The notes: generated by a model from the letters alone, not told the origin. 64,000 nucleotides of DNA from Ignavibacteria bacterium (GCA_019187405.1 JABAQZ010000004.1:140832-204831), one strand, 5' to 3'; numbered from the stretch's first letter, positions 1-9,651 are shown. Program-made: numbers and translations.

Positions 1-1
1 A

Positions 2-583
2 TGGGTAACAAGCTTCGGTAACGGAATAAAAGTCGGATATACAAATCCGCTGCCGCTGACATTAAACATTACTTTGGGAATAGAAGGCTTCTGGAACGGA
101 GTAACTCAGACTCCCGATACTATAAAGTTGTATTTAAGAAATAATATTTCTCCCTATTCTTCAATGGATTCATCAACAGTTATTATAAATTCATCGGGGA
201 ATGCGACGGGAAATTTTTCAAATGCAACTGGAGGGAATTATTACATTCAGACAAAGCACAGAAATGCACTTGAGACATGGAGTTCATCAGCATTATATTT
301 TACTAACGGTTCCGTAACAAATTATAATTTTACACTTTCTCAATCACAGGCATTTGGAAACAACCAGATATTAAAAACATCGAAATGGTGCTTATACAGC
401 GGCGATGCGAACAATGATGGAATAATAGATGCTGTTGATATCCTGTTAATAGACAATGATGCATCAAATTTTTTGACTGGTTACAAAAATACAGATATTA
501 ACGGGGATAATATTATTGACGGATTGGATATTTCAATAACCGATAATAATGCTGCGGGTTTTGTGAGTGTGATAAAGCCGTGA
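2..583 (+). CDS. C-terminal part of a secreted protein with dockerin-like calcium-binding repeats (5' end outside window)
   Basis: The reading frame is open from base 2, so the gene starts upstream of the window. The visible part is a beta-rich module (about residues 20-120) followed by two Asp/Asn-rich calcium-loop repeats, GDANNDGIIDAVD and DINGDNIIDGLD, as in dockerin type I or EF-hand-like modules, ending in VIKP. The whole tail aligns by eye with the last ~190 residues of the large Asp-box protein at 6909-9629 (shared features: KHRN-ETWS, SQAFG-NQIL, GD-N-GIID). The two are therefore paralogues or share a mobile C-terminal module. No NYPNPFNP sorting domain is present, so this tail may be an alternative surface or secretion module (inference). 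No function can be assigned from the visible part. Confidence 0.75.
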   Translation, partial: WVTSFGNGIKVGYTNPLPLTLNITLGIEGFWNGVTQTPDTIKLYLRNNISPYSSMDSSTVIINSSGNATGNFSNATGGNYYIQTKHRNALETWSSSALYFTNGSVTNYNFTLSQSQAFGNNQILKTSKWCLYSGDANNDGIIDAVDILLIDNDASNFLTGYKNTDINGDNIIDGLDISITDNNAAGFVSVIKP

Positions 584-665
584 GATATTTTTTATACTCT
601 TGTTCCGATTGAAAGAGAAGGAAATTATTTTCTTTGGGAAATTAATTATAAAAATAAGAATTAAA

Positions 666-1022
666 TTAAACAGCTTCTTTAATTCTAATATTAAGATCAG
701 TGATTTTTTCATTAAACCATTCCCGGAAAAGTAAATCAGAATTAAAGTATTTATTGAGATAATAAGATGAAATTTTATTTGGTGTGATTTTAAGTTGAAT
801 AAGATAATTCACTAAGTTAATGAAATTTTTCAGTCTTTGTTTAACTGTTTTTGATAATGTTTTGTCATTTGATAAGAAATGCCTATAGGAATCTATTAGA
901 GATAAAGCGCTTTCAAACTTTTTCATTTCAAAAAAAGTAATTAGAAGAATATTTTTACATTCAATTTTGAAAATAAAATCTTCAAAATTAATTTCGCTTA
1001 TATGAATTAGTGAATTTTTAAA
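666..1022 (-). pseudogene. C-terminal remnant of a helical-repeat protein related to 52411-53943
   Basis: An 86-residue frame can start at 926, but the open frame continues upstream without a start to a stop at 1023-1025. The residues before that ATG still resemble the family. The segment SLIDSYRHFLSNDKTLSK matches SQTDSFRHFIKNNKLISE near the C terminus of the intact 510-residue protein at 52411-53943, and the following hydrophobic helix (NFINLVNYLIQLK against NFLKFFKTILRLS) also lines up. Only about the last 100-115 residues survive, so this is read as a decayed copy, not a small gene. It lies between a dockerin-tailed gene and another pseudogene. Confidence 0.65.
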
Positions 1023-1124
1023 TTAAAAAATATTCATTTACACAAAAAAATTTACAGCCTCAATTTCAGATGAATTTTCGTTTATTTAGTAGTTTATTTT
1101 ATAATTAATTTAGATCTATTTTAC

Positions 1125-1884
1125 TCGCAGTATGGGAATTTCTATTTTTATAATCCAAATCTAAATTGTGGTATGGATGAGGTAAGTTCTGACTATTCTT
1201 TCCCTTTTTTTCCTATGTAGATGATACACTTCATGCGCTGGTCATATATTGCAATTTCCCGAGTCCAAGTGGAGATTTTGATATTAGTGGTACGTCTATA
1301 TTGCAATATTGGTCTGGTACATCTTCTCAAATAATGCCCTCATGGGCTGATTCAATTATTTGTCCTTCAACTACTAATATATGGAATAGAAGCTTGACTG
1401 GTTTATACAAAGATGCAAGCTTTGGTAATTTCTGGCTTATTGGTGATATTTATCTACATTTGTATATATTTCAAGAGCAAGTTGTATTTTATTCACCGGA
1501 TTCCCTTAAAATTGGAGCTGCAGTAAAAGAACTTCTAATAAATTTAGATGATAGTATTAATTTTGCCGAATATGATAAATTTGATCCCTTTGACTTAAAT
1601 AATAATGATAACAAAAGAGAGCCGGACGGTATAGTTGATTTTATTTTTATAAATTTTAGGTTCAATAATTCAGCAACAATTGACTATCCATCATATTCCG
1701 GAATCGCAGAATTAAGGGGGTAGGGACGGAAGGTTTGGTTACGGAGTATCAGAGTTAACTCTTGATGGCAAAAGGGAGATATTCAGTTCCTTTTAATGCA
1801 ACTAATTATTCCAGCGGAATATACTTTTATAAATTGCAAACAGAAAATTATATAAACATTAAGAAAATGGTTTTATTAAAATGA
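1125..1884 (+). pseudogene. Broken M6-like metalloprotease / T9SS secreted protein gene
   Basis: Three coding pieces in different frames make up one decayed gene. Piece one (about 1125-1217) reads SQYGNFYFYNP and ends in a stop at 1218 after a T-rich run. Piece two (about 1193-1723) continues with DDTLHALVIYCNFPSPSG, then SWADSI, and DPFDLNNNDNKREPDGIVDF. The last resembles the acidic D-x-DG-x-VDF stretch before the catalytic site of M6 (immune-inhibitor-A-like) peptidases. Piece three (1759-1884) encodes a T9SS sorting-domain tail: GRYSVPF, SSGIYFYKL and a terminal KKMVLLK. No zinc-binding HExxH was found, so the catalytic part is missing. The M6 assignment is moderate; pseudogene status is well supported by the frame breaks. 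Confidence 0.7.
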
Positions 1885-1989
1885 AAATGATTTGAATTAT
1901 TTATAGATCGTCATGAATTATTGGCAACCTATTAAATAAATCGAAAAACTTTTAACTTCATATAAATTTAAACTATTAATTATTTAACT

Positions 1990-3270
1990 ATGAAAACATT
2001 TATCAAAATACTTATCGTTATTTCATTAAATCTGATTTTTATAGCAAATGCTTTCTCACAATCAGGATGGGTTAATCAGACTTTTGGGACTCGAAAATAT
2101 ATTACTATTAATTACATAAACAGCTTAACCGGGTATATTGCTTTCGATGATAAGAAAATTTTAAAAACAACAAATTTAAGTTTAAACTGGACAGTGTTAA
2201 ACTCCAATATTTTATTGGATGCAACAGTTATAGATGCTCAATTTTATAATGACAATGTATATGCATTTTTATTCGGCGGTATTATATTTATTACATCAAA
2301 TGCCGGATTGACTTGGAATCAGGGTAACATATTTCCTGTTGGAAACGGTTATGTTTATTTATATGCTATTGATTTACTTAATTCTCAAACCGGATATGTT
2401 TGCGGTGCTGATTTTGGTATTGGCGATTATCTTGACGGAATAATTTACAAGACAACTAACTCAGGTGTCAACTGGTTTCAATCAGCCAGAATAGGATTTT
2501 ACTATACTGATATAAAATTTATTGATGAAAATACGGGATATGCAACTAATGGATCAGTTATAAAGACTACTAACGGAGGAATTAATTGGGGATATATAGG
2601 GAGCGTAAATTATCTCGTTCTTTCTATTAGTCTTCCTTCAAGTGATACAATTTATATGTGCGGCAAGGAAGGAAAAATTCACAGATCAATAAGCGGTGGT
2701 GTTAACTGGACTACATTTCAAACTGCAGGAAATGATACATTGAAGGATATGCATTTTGCAAATGCAAAAACAGGATATGCTGTCGGCGACAGCGGTGTAA
2801 TTGTGAAAACTACAAATGCGGGTGAAAACTGGACACTTCAATTTACAGGAACAACAAAAAATTTAAAGAGCATCTGCTTTATTAATAAAGATACAGGTTT
2901 TGTTGTAGGTGACAGCGGAATAATTTTAAGAACTTATACAGGCGGTGTAATGGTAAATGTAAATAATGAAAGTGAATTGTCACCTGAAAATTACTCTCTT
3001 GAGCAAAATTATCCGAATCCGTTTAATCCTGCAACACTTATCGGATATAATTTAGATGTCAGGAGTTTCGTTAAACTGACTGTATATGATATACTGGGGA
3101 ATGAAGTAGTTACGCTTGTAAATAAAAAACAAGAGGCAGGAAGATATCAAGTAAGATTTGAAGCCGGCATTAAAAATCAAAGCGCAAATCTGCCGTCCGG
3201 AATATATTTTTACAGCATGTTTGCAGATGGGAAGTATATTGATACTAAGAAATGTCTTCTTGTAAAATGA
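1990..3270 (+). CDS. Secreted Asp-box (Ycf48/BNR-like) beta-propeller protein with T9SS type A sorting domain
   Basis: The product has 426 residues. Residues 1-24 form a signal peptide ending around NAFSQ. The middle holds repeated Asp-box-like motifs (ILKTTNLSLNW, IYKTTNSGVNW, VIKTTNGGINW, IVKTTNAGENW), the pattern of Ycf48-like or sialidase-type beta-propellers. The C terminus, from about residue 335, is a T9SS type A domain with NYPNPFNP, YDILGNEV, PSGIYFY and the final KKCLLVK. The protein is expected to cross the outer membrane by type IX secretion and be anchored or released. No enzyme residues stand out, so the propeller is probably for binding or adhesion. It is monocistronic, with a hairpin terminator about 170 bp downstream. 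Confidence 0.85.
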   Translation: MKTFIKILIVISLNLIFIANAFSQSGWVNQTFGTRKYITINYINSLTGYIAFDDKKILKTTNLSLNWTVLNSNILLDATVIDAQFYNDNVYAFLFGGIIFITSNAGLTWNQGNIFPVGNGYVYLYAIDLLNSQTGYVCGADFGIGDYLDGIIYKTTNSGVNWFQSARIGFYYTDIKFIDENTGYATNGSVIKTTNGGINWGYIGSVNYLVLSISLPSSDTIYMCGKEGKIHRSISGGVNWTTFQTAGNDTLKDMHFANAKTGYAVGDSGVIVKTTNAGENWTLQFTGTTKNLKSICFINKDTGFVVGDSGIILRTYTGGVMVNVNNESELSPENYSLEQNYPNPFNPATLIGYNLDVRSFVKLTVYDILGNEVVTLVNKKQEAGRYQVRFEAGIKNQSANLPSGIYFYSMFADGKYIDTKKCLLVK

Positions 3271-3438
3271 GTAAAGATTTTTTAAAGGAAAAATCAAGAA
3301 AGAAGACTGTCTGTTAATAAGTACAGTATAGTATCGGCATACTTTTACCGTAGAATGATATTTCAAGGATTTCAGTGAGTTTTTGATTTTAAAAGTTAAA
3401 TTAATCTGACTGAATATCAGGAACAACTTTATAATAAG

Positions 3439-3473
3439 AAAATCCTCACGGATTATAAACCCGCGAGGATTTT
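3439..3473 (+). terminator. Hairpin terminator between convergent genes
   Basis: The arms AATCCTCACGG and CCCGCGAGGATT pair with one bulge, and a T-rich stretch follows on the + strand. It lies between the convergent genes ending at 3270 (+) and 3534 (-), so it may serve both. Confidence 0.65.
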
Positions 3474-3533
3474 TATTAATTTGAAGCTATTTCGGAATAA
3501 TAAAAATTAAATTATCCGAAGAATTTCATTGCG

Positions 3534-4823
3534 TTATTTGACGAGCATCATCTTCTTTGTTTCGGTAAATCCGCCGGAATTAATGGTGTAGAAATATATT
3601 CCGCTCGAAAGTCCTGAGCCGTCAAAGCTTACCGAATAATAACCTGCTTCCTTGTTTTCATTTACAAGCGACTTCAGCTCTTTGCCGCTCATGTCATAGA
3701 CGGATAATTTTACGAATCCGCTTTTCGGAATCTGATAGTTAATTACAGTTGACGGATTAAACGGGTTCGGGAAGTTTTGTGAAAGCTCATAATTTCCTGG
3801 AGCTCCTATAATAACTTCATTTCCGAGATTGAAATATTCGTAATTGCCGTTGAAGTCAATCTGCTTTAATCTGTAATTGTATGTTCCGGCAGATAAACCT
3901 CTGTCAGTAAATGAATAACTTGATTGGTTAATTGTCGAACCGTTACCGGATACAAAACCTATTTTTGACCATGTTCCGTTTGATGATGATCTTTCAATAT
4001 CAAATCCGGAATTGTTAATTTCGGATGAGGTAATCCAGTTAAGTGTAACGTCATTATTTGTAATACTTGATACAAAACTCATCAGCTCAACAGGCAATGG
4101 TTCATCCCGTTTTACAACAAGTGCATCGATTCCGATGAAATCGCTGTTGTTTCCAAAAAGACCTGCGTCAACGACAGAATATCTAATTGCAAATCTTGCA
4201 TTTGTACCTGAGCCGGGAGCCATGAAACCTCTTAATTCCCAAAGACCGGTTGTATTTACTTGAAATCTGCCCAACTCAGTCCAAGCCGGATCGGATGGAA
4301 CTGTATTTCCTAATGGATTATACATTACCCGGATAGAATCAGGGTAAGTAGAGCCTTCAGGTGATCTTGAATAAAAACAGATCGAATCTCCAGTAAGTAC
4401 TACAGGAAGAGAAGGCAATACGAGCCAGTTATCAATATCACCACCGTTTCCTGCCGTCTGATAATTTGATGCTACATATCCTGAACCAGGACCGTTAAAA
4501 GCAGGGAATACAGTTGGAATTCCCTGATACCATGTAGTCGTCAAAGCAGATCCGCTTGAAGTTCCGTTTCTGTAAATCAGGTAACCTCTTCCTTCTAAAG
4601 CAACAGAATCATTTGCACCGTCGAAATCATCCGTATAAATGGGAATTAAGTCAGTTTCCTGGCTTCCGTTTCTTTCAAGAATCATCTGCGTTGAAGGTCT
4701 CTCCGAAAATACTGTTGTCTTCGAATAATCTCCAAGCTGATTCTTTGGATTGTCAGCGGATAAATTAAATGAGATAAAAAAAGTTAAAGCGATAAAGCTG
4801 AAAATGGTACAGAAGGTTTTCAT
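3534..4823 (-). CDS. Choice-of-anchor J domain protein with T9SS type A sorting domain
   Basis: The 429-residue product has a signal peptide (residues 1-23, ending NLSA). Residues ~60-240 carry YTDDFDG, the acceptor pattern GYVASNYQ, and DNWLVLPSL. These are the hallmarks of the choice-of-anchor J (MAM/laminin-G-like, lectin-fold) domain of secreted Bacteroidota proteins. A fibronectin-III-like segment follows (LNWITSSEINNSGFDIERS ... YNYRLKQIDFNG), then the sorting domain (NFPNPFNPSTVI, SSGIYFYTI, KKMMLVK). It is probably a surface protein binding carbohydrate or another ligand; no catalytic motif was seen. The ATG is chosen because the signal peptide follows directly. Confidence 0.85.
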   Translation of the reverse strand: MKTFCTIFSFIALTFFISFNLSADNPKNQLGDYSKTTVFSERPSTQMILERNGSQETDLIPIYTDDFDGANDSVALEGRGYLIYRNGTSSGSALTTTWYQGIPTVFPAFNGPGSGYVASNYQTAGNGGDIDNWLVLPSLPVVLTGDSICFYSRSPEGSTYPDSIRVMYNPLGNTVPSDPAWTELGRFQVNTTGLWELRGFMAPGSGTNARFAIRYSVVDAGLFGNNSDFIGIDALVVKRDEPLPVELMSFVSSITNNDVTLNWITSSEINNSGFDIERSSSNGTWSKIGFVSGNGSTINQSSYSFTDRGLSAGTYNYRLKQIDFNGNYEYFNLGNEVIIGAPGNYELSQNFPNPFNPSTVINYQIPKSGFVKLSVYDMSGKELKSLVNENKEAGYYSVSFDGSGLSSGIYFYTINSGGFTETKKMMLVK

Positions 4824-5012
4824 TACTGTTTCCTTTCGATTTAATTATTTAAATTTTGTTAATTAAATGATTTTAAGTAAAGCTCCTAAACTTCTGTGTT
4901 AATGCAGATTAAGATTAAGCTATAAAATTTTAAATTTGGGTTTGTCAAATTTATAATTTTATTTAATAAAATACAAATACTTTATAAAATTCAAAAATAA
5001 TTTTTTAAAAAA

Positions 5013-5041
5013 AAAACGAAATGATTGAATCATTCCGTTTT
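5013..5041 (-). terminator. Terminator of the minus-strand beta-barrel gene
   Basis: The arms AAAACGAAATGATT and AATCATTCCGTTTT form a near-perfect hairpin (one mismatch). On the minus strand it is followed by a long T-run (the A-run at 5007-5016 on +). It begins about 22 bp after the stop of the gene at 5064-5828. Confidence 0.7.
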
Positions 5042-5063
5042 GAAAATTTAACTTATTTTAATG

Positions 5064-5828
5064 TTACAAATCAACCCCGATACGAAAACCAGTAAATACT
5101 CCCCACATGTTTGTATTTGTCTTTTCAACTTGTGCGGTGCTTGCAAGATTATTAAGTCCGCCACGCTGGTATTTCCCGCCGAGAATAATTCCCATGAACT
5201 GATTTAACATGTAATTAACAGTCAATATTCCATTCAGACCCAAATCAAAATTCTTGTATCCAAATCCTTCAATGCTCTGATCATTCATCCGGAAAGCAAG
5301 ATAAGGACCAAAGCTGAGATTGACACCGACATTATCCGAAATCATTGTACCGACATTAAAATTAATCGGGATATTGAAATAGCTGCTTGTAAATTCTTCA
5401 ATTTCCGAAACGGGATCTCCGAGAGTATCAGAAGGATTTGTTTTGTCAACTTCAAAATTCTTTTTTATGAAGTCAATTCCCGTAGTGAAATTTGCCGAAC
5501 CGAAAAGAGAAAAATTAATCAAAGCTCCTAAAGTAAAACCTGCTTTTGGATCGGTAGGATAATCGGCTTTGCCTCCGGTAGCTTCAATGTTAGCATTAGT
5601 AGAATTGTATCCGAGCTGAAAATCAATAGAAGCGCCGAGTAACGAACCGGCATTCTTTTCTGAAATTCTTTTTGCCTTATTGTAGTCGGATAATAACTTT
5701 TCCTTTGCGTAATTTTTCTTTGAGTTGAATTTCAGTTCCGGCTTATAATAAAAACCTGACTGGGAAAAAGATATACCCGGTAAAACAAACAATACTGCAA
5801 TAACTGTTGTTGCCAATAAATTTTTCAT
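5064..5828 (-). CDS. Outer-membrane beta-barrel protein (PorT/OmpW-like fold)
   Basis: The product has 254 residues. A signal peptide of about 22 residues ends FSQS. Residues ~65-254 show alternating hydrophobic/polar strands with many Gly and aromatic residues (GFTLGALINFSLFGSANF, VGVNLSFGPYLAF, MGIILGGKYQRGG) and an ending typical of outer-membrane barrels (FTGFRIGVDL). It belongs to the broad outer-membrane beta-barrel (porin-family) group common in T9SS-bearing bacteria. A specific role in transport or secretion cannot be deduced. It is a single gene with its own terminator. Confidence 0.75.
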   Translation of the reverse strand: MKNLLATTVIAVLFVLPGISFSQSGFYYKPELKFNSKKNYAKEKLLSDYNKAKRISEKNAGSLLGASIDFQLGYNSTNANIEATGGKADYPTDPKAGFTLGALINFSLFGSANFTTGIDFIKKNFEVDKTNPSDTLGDPVSEIEEFTSSYFNIPINFNVGTMISDNVGVNLSFGPYLAFRMNDQSIEGFGYKNFDLGLNGILTVNYMLNQFMGIILGGKYQRGGLNNLASTAQVEKTNTNMWGVFTGFRIGVDL

Positions 5829-6086
5829 AATCCTTTCTTTTAATTTGTTTAGTTTATTGAACCAATGTAAACAAGCTGTAACTCTTGAATATTCGATTAT
5901 TTTTTTTATAAAATATAATTAATAATTTCCCAGTTATACAGTCATAAAATATCTGCAAATAAATGCTTGTATTACAGAGCAGTTTATTTGTTGACATCAG
6001 AATAGGGTGTAAAAACTGAATATGATATTTGTCATAAGTTAGAAAATTGGATAGACATAAGAGTTATCTTTAAGTAATTTTAATCA

Positions 6087-6095
6087 AAAGGAGGT
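6087..6095 (+). promoter_or_regulatory. Strong Shine-Dalgarno site before the DUF2202 gene
   Basis: AAAGGAGGT lies 7 bases before the ATG at 6103. Most genes in this window have no such site, so this one fixes the start and suggests efficient translation. Confidence 0.75.
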
Positions 6096-6102
6096 AAAAG
6101 AA

Positions 6103-6702
6103 ATGAAATCGCTCATTACATCTCTGATATCAATACTCTTCATTCTATACGGCGTAACGGCATATTCTCAATATTCTGATATTGAAAAAATCGGATTGAA
6201 TTATACACTTCAGGAAGAAAAAGCAGCTTATGATTTTTATACACAGATGTTTAGCAAATACAACTTTAAAGTTTTCGAAAATATAATGAAAGCCGAGAAA
6301 ACTCACCAGGAACATGTACTTAAAGTTATGAAGAACTTGAATATCGAAAATGAAAGTTATACTGAAACGCAGGGTGAATTTTCAATAAAAGAAATACAGG
6401 ATTTATATAATGAAATGCTGAAAACCGGCGGATATTCTTTGACAGACGCATTGCTTGCATCCGCAAGATATGAAGAAAAAGATATCAGCGATTTGAAAAA
6501 ATTTTATTCCGAAGCTCAGAATGAAACGATCAGAGCTCTTTACGAGTGTCTGGAAAGCGCATCACATAACCATTTAAGAGCATTTGTTAGAAATCTGAAA
6601 AGGGAAGGTATTAATTATAGTCCGAGAATACTGAGCACGGAAGAATTTAATTTAATCATAAAATCGAAAAATACTCCGGGTGACTGCTTTCAGAATTTTT
6701 AA
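6103..6702 (+). CDS. Secreted DUF2202 ferritin-like protein
   Basis: The product has 199 residues with a signal peptide (1-23, ending TAYSQ). It then shows the four-helix pattern of DUF2202: LNYTLQEEKAAYDFY, an E-K-T-H-Q-E-H stretch, ARYEEKDISDLKKF and ESASHNHLRAF. The Glu and ExxH-type residues fit a ferritin-like di-metal site. A role in metal handling or peroxide protection outside the cytoplasm is inferred from the fold; the physiological substrate is not known. It is a single gene with a strong ribosome-binding site and a terminator. Confidence 0.85.
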   Translation: MKSLITSLISILFILYGVTAYSQYSDIEKIGLNYTLQEEKAAYDFYTQMFSKYNFKVFENIMKAEKTHQEHVLKVMKNLNIENESYTETQGEFSIKEIQDLYNEMLKTGGYSLTDALLASARYEEKDISDLKKFYSEAQNETIRALYECLESASHNHLRAFVRNLKREGINYSPRILSTEEFNLIIKSKNTPGDCFQNF

Positions 6703-6725
6703 ATTCTAATCCGGATGTGATTTTA

Positions 6726-6782
6726 AAAAAGGGGAAATATATTTTGAGCTGTTAATTTCGAGATATATTTCTCCCTTTTTCA
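6726..6782 (+). terminator. Terminator after the DUF2202 gene
   Basis: The arms AAAGGGGAAATATAT and ATATATTTCTCCCTTT flank an ~18-base loop and are followed by a T-run. Confidence 0.7.
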
Positions 6783-6908
6783 GACCAAAGAAAAAAATTT
6801 TAATTGCAAAGTTAAAATTTATCACTTCTAATTTATGTCATTTCAATTACTGATTTAATTTAAATTTAATTTTTCTATTTTACCCCATTCCAAAATTTTT
6901 CTTTCAAA

Positions 6909-9629
6909 ATGAAACTAATTACAATCTTATTACTGATTTTCACAAGCGGTATGGTTTTATCTCAGGATCTTAAAATCAAAAACAATCCTTATGATGATGC
7001 CGATGAAATTACCAAAAGCAGGAAAGCATTTCAAAGGGAGAGATGGTTTTATGAACAAAGAATGTATCCCTACAATTATATTCCCAAAGATGCTTATCAA
7101 AAAGCTTATGAACAAAGAGAAGCGATGAGAAGCCAAAAAGGATTTATGCTTAATAATGCTTTTAATACATGGAAAAATCTGGGTCCTACAACAGGGTTTT
7201 ACTTTGCGTATTCAAATATTACATCAAGAATGCCAACGGTTAAATACGATCCTAACAACGGGAATATTATTTATGTTGGAGCTGCTTATGGCGGAGTCTG
7301 GAAAACTACCGACGGCGGAATTACATGGTCTGCAAAATCCGATAATGAAGTTTCTCTTTCTTCCGGCGCGCTCGCAATAGATCCGAATAATTCAGACATT
7401 ATTTATTATGGTACCGGAGAAGCCACATACAGCGGAGCTTCTTATTATGGAAGAGGATTGCTGAAATCTACAGACGGTGGAAATACATGGACACATTATA
7501 ATTCAGGACTTGAATCATATTCTTTCTTTTCAAGAATTGCAATTAGACCGGGACACAGCAATGAACTTCTTGCAGCGCTTGGAAACAGAACTAGTCTTAG
7601 CGTGGGCGGAGGTCTATACAGAAGTACAAATGGCGGTCAAAGCTGGATATCTCTTTTCCCCGGAAGATGCGATGATGTAATTTTTTCTCCATCTGGTGAT
7701 ACGGCGTATGCTGTCGGCAGCGGAACAGGATATTTAATTTCGACAAACGGTGGAAGCGTATTTTTTTCAAATTCCTCAGTCTCGATGGGAACGCGTCATC
7801 ATCTTGCAGTTGCAAAGACTTCACCAAACATATTATACTTTGCCAGACATACAGGCAGCAGCATAAATGTTTTTAAATCAACAAATGCCGGATTTAATTT
7901 TACTCAGATTGTGTCCGGTCAGAATTTCAGCGGAAGTCAGGCATGGTATGATTTTTATATGCACGTAAGTCCATTCGATGCAGATCTTGCCTTTGTTGGT
8001 GCGATAGATGTTTGGAGAACGACAAACGGCGGGACATCAAATTTTACAAACGTAACTAACGGATACAGCGGCGGAAATGTTCACGTTGACCAGCACAATG
8101 TTGATTTTCATCCTGCTGATCCTAATCAGATGGTTTGTGTAAATGACGGAGGTATTTGGAAATCAACTGACAAAGGATCAACCTGGATAAATCTAAATAA
8201 TGCATTAACGCTTACACAGTTTTACAGAATTGCTTCTAATCCTTCAAATGCAGATCAGATACTCGGAGGAACGCAGGACAACGGCACTCAGCAGACATTC
8301 GGAAGTTTAAACTGGAGTGCAGCATACGGGGGCGACGGGGGTGAAGTCTGCTTTCACGCGGTAAATAATAATTACATACTTGGAGAAACACAGAATAATG
8401 GAGTATTCAGGTCAACTAACGGCGGAAGTTCGTTTAGTTCTGCCACTTCAGGATTAAGCGGAAGCGGTTCATGGGTAGGTCCGCTGATTTCTCATCCGGA
8501 TTCGGCAGGGATATTTTATACTGCAAGAGCGCTTGTATTTAAAACTACAAACTGGGCGCAAAACTGGTTTTCCATTTCGTCGGGAACAAGCGGAACAATA
8601 AGGGAAATGGCAATTTGCAAATCATCACCTGAAATAATGTATGCTACTTCCGGAAGTTCGATTTATCGTTCAACAAACAGAGGATATAATTTTTCAAATG
8701 TAACTACAGGTTTACCATCTCGAACAATTACAAGTGTATATGCGCATCCTGATTCAGGACTTGTTGCCATTATTACATTCTCGGGTTTCGGTACAGGAAA
8801 AATATACAAAACTACAAATGGTGGTGCTTCCTGGTTCAACATCAGCGGTAATCTGCCTGATTCGCCTGCAAACGATGCACTTATATATTATCCGGGAACG
8901 GCAACAAGTACATACTTTATTGCAATGGATATCGGAGTGTTTGTTACGGGAGATTACGGAAACAATTGGTTTGAACTTTCAAATGGTCTTCCAAATACGG
9001 TTGCCATGCACTTGGATTTTCATACTGCCACAAACAAACTTAGAATAGGAACTCACGGCAGAGGAGTATGGGAAATTCAGCTTGATGGAATTTATAATAT
9101 TTCTGTAATTCCACAGGGTTTCATGAATACAACTTTAAATAAACTGAATATGACTGATACTGTAAGCGCATATTTAAGAAGTAATACTTCACCTTACAAT
9201 ATAGTAGATTCAGCAAAAGCAATAATTGATTCATTGAGGTTTTCGGGAAGCTTTGTTTTTGCAAATGCCATGACAGGAAATTATTACATTGTTATAAAAC
9301 ACAGAAATTCAATCGAGACTTGGAGTAAAAGTCCGGGTCAAAGTTTTACTAACGGTGGTTTTATGAGTTACGATTTTACTTCGTCAGGATCGCAGGCATT
9401 CGGAAGCAATCAGATTCTTGTGGGAAGCAGATATTGCATTTTCAACGGTGATGTAAATCAAAATGGAATAATTGACGGAAGTGATTTAATTGAAATTAAT
9501 AATGACTCTCAGAATTTTATTTCAGGGTATGTAGATACGGATTTAACCGGAGACAGAATTGTTGATGCCTCAGATTCATCTATTGGCGATAACAATGCTT
9601 CAAATTTTGTAATTATAATTACTCCTTAA
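6909..9629 (+). CDS. Large secreted Asp-box (BNR/sortilin-like) propeller protein with dockerin-like tail
   Basis: The product has 906 residues. A signal peptide (about 1-19) is followed by a charged region. Roughly eight Asp-box motifs then run from residue ~120 to 730, for example VWKTTDGGITW, LLKSTDGGNTW, LYRSTNGGQSW, IWKSTDKGSTW and IYKTTNGGASW. This is the layout of sortilin/BNR or glycosidase-like beta-propellers. The last ~190 residues match the tail of the gene at 2-583 and end in two calcium-loop repeats (GDVNQNGIIDGSD, DLTGDRIVDASD) and IITP. No T9SS NYPNPFNP domain is present. The patatin gene follows after 22 bp, so the two may be co-transcribed. Surface binding or a hydrolytic role are both possible; catalytic residues cannot be named. 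Confidence 0.8.
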   Translation: MKLITILLLIFTSGMVLSQDLKIKNNPYDDADEITKSRKAFQRERWFYEQRMYPYNYIPKDAYQKAYEQREAMRSQKGFMLNNAFNTWKNLGPTTGFYFAYSNITSRMPTVKYDPNNGNIIYVGAAYGGVWKTTDGGITWSAKSDNEVSLSSGALAIDPNNSDIIYYGTGEATYSGASYYGRGLLKSTDGGNTWTHYNSGLESYSFFSRIAIRPGHSNELLAALGNRTSLSVGGGLYRSTNGGQSWISLFPGRCDDVIFSPSGDTAYAVGSGTGYLISTNGGSVFFSNSSVSMGTRHHLAVAKTSPNILYFARHTGSSINVFKSTNAGFNFTQIVSGQNFSGSQAWYDFYMHVSPFDADLAFVGAIDVWRTTNGGTSNFTNVTNGYSGGNVHVDQHNVDFHPADPNQMVCVNDGGIWKSTDKGSTWINLNNALTLTQFYRIASNPSNADQILGGTQDNGTQQTFGSLNWSAAYGGDGGEVCFHAVNNNYILGETQNNGVFRSTNGGSSFSSATSGLSGSGSWVGPLISHPDSAGIFYTARALVFKTTNWAQNWFSISSGTSGTIREMAICKSSPEIMYATSGSSIYRSTNRGYNFSNVTTGLPSRTITSVYAHPDSGLVAIITFSGFGTGKIYKTTNGGASWFNISGNLPDSPANDALIYYPGTATSTYFIAMDIGVFVTGDYGNNWFELSNGLPNTVAMHLDFHTATNKLRIGTHGRGVWEIQLDGIYNISVIPQGFMNTTLNKLNMTDTVSAYLRSNTSPYNIVDSAKAIIDSLRFSGSFVFANAMTGNYYIVIKHRNSIETWSKSPGQSFTNGGFMSYDFTSSGSQAFGSNQILVGSRYCIFNGDVNQNGIIDGSDLIEINNDSQNFISGYVDTDLTGDRIVDASDSSIGDNNASNFVIIITP

Positions 9630-9651
9630 TTTCCATAAAAAAAATATCGGA

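Noticed and set aside
3052..3426. 124-codon minus-strand frame overlapping the T9SS tail of the Asp-box gene
   Set aside because: Mostly antisense to a clear coding region and has no family features.
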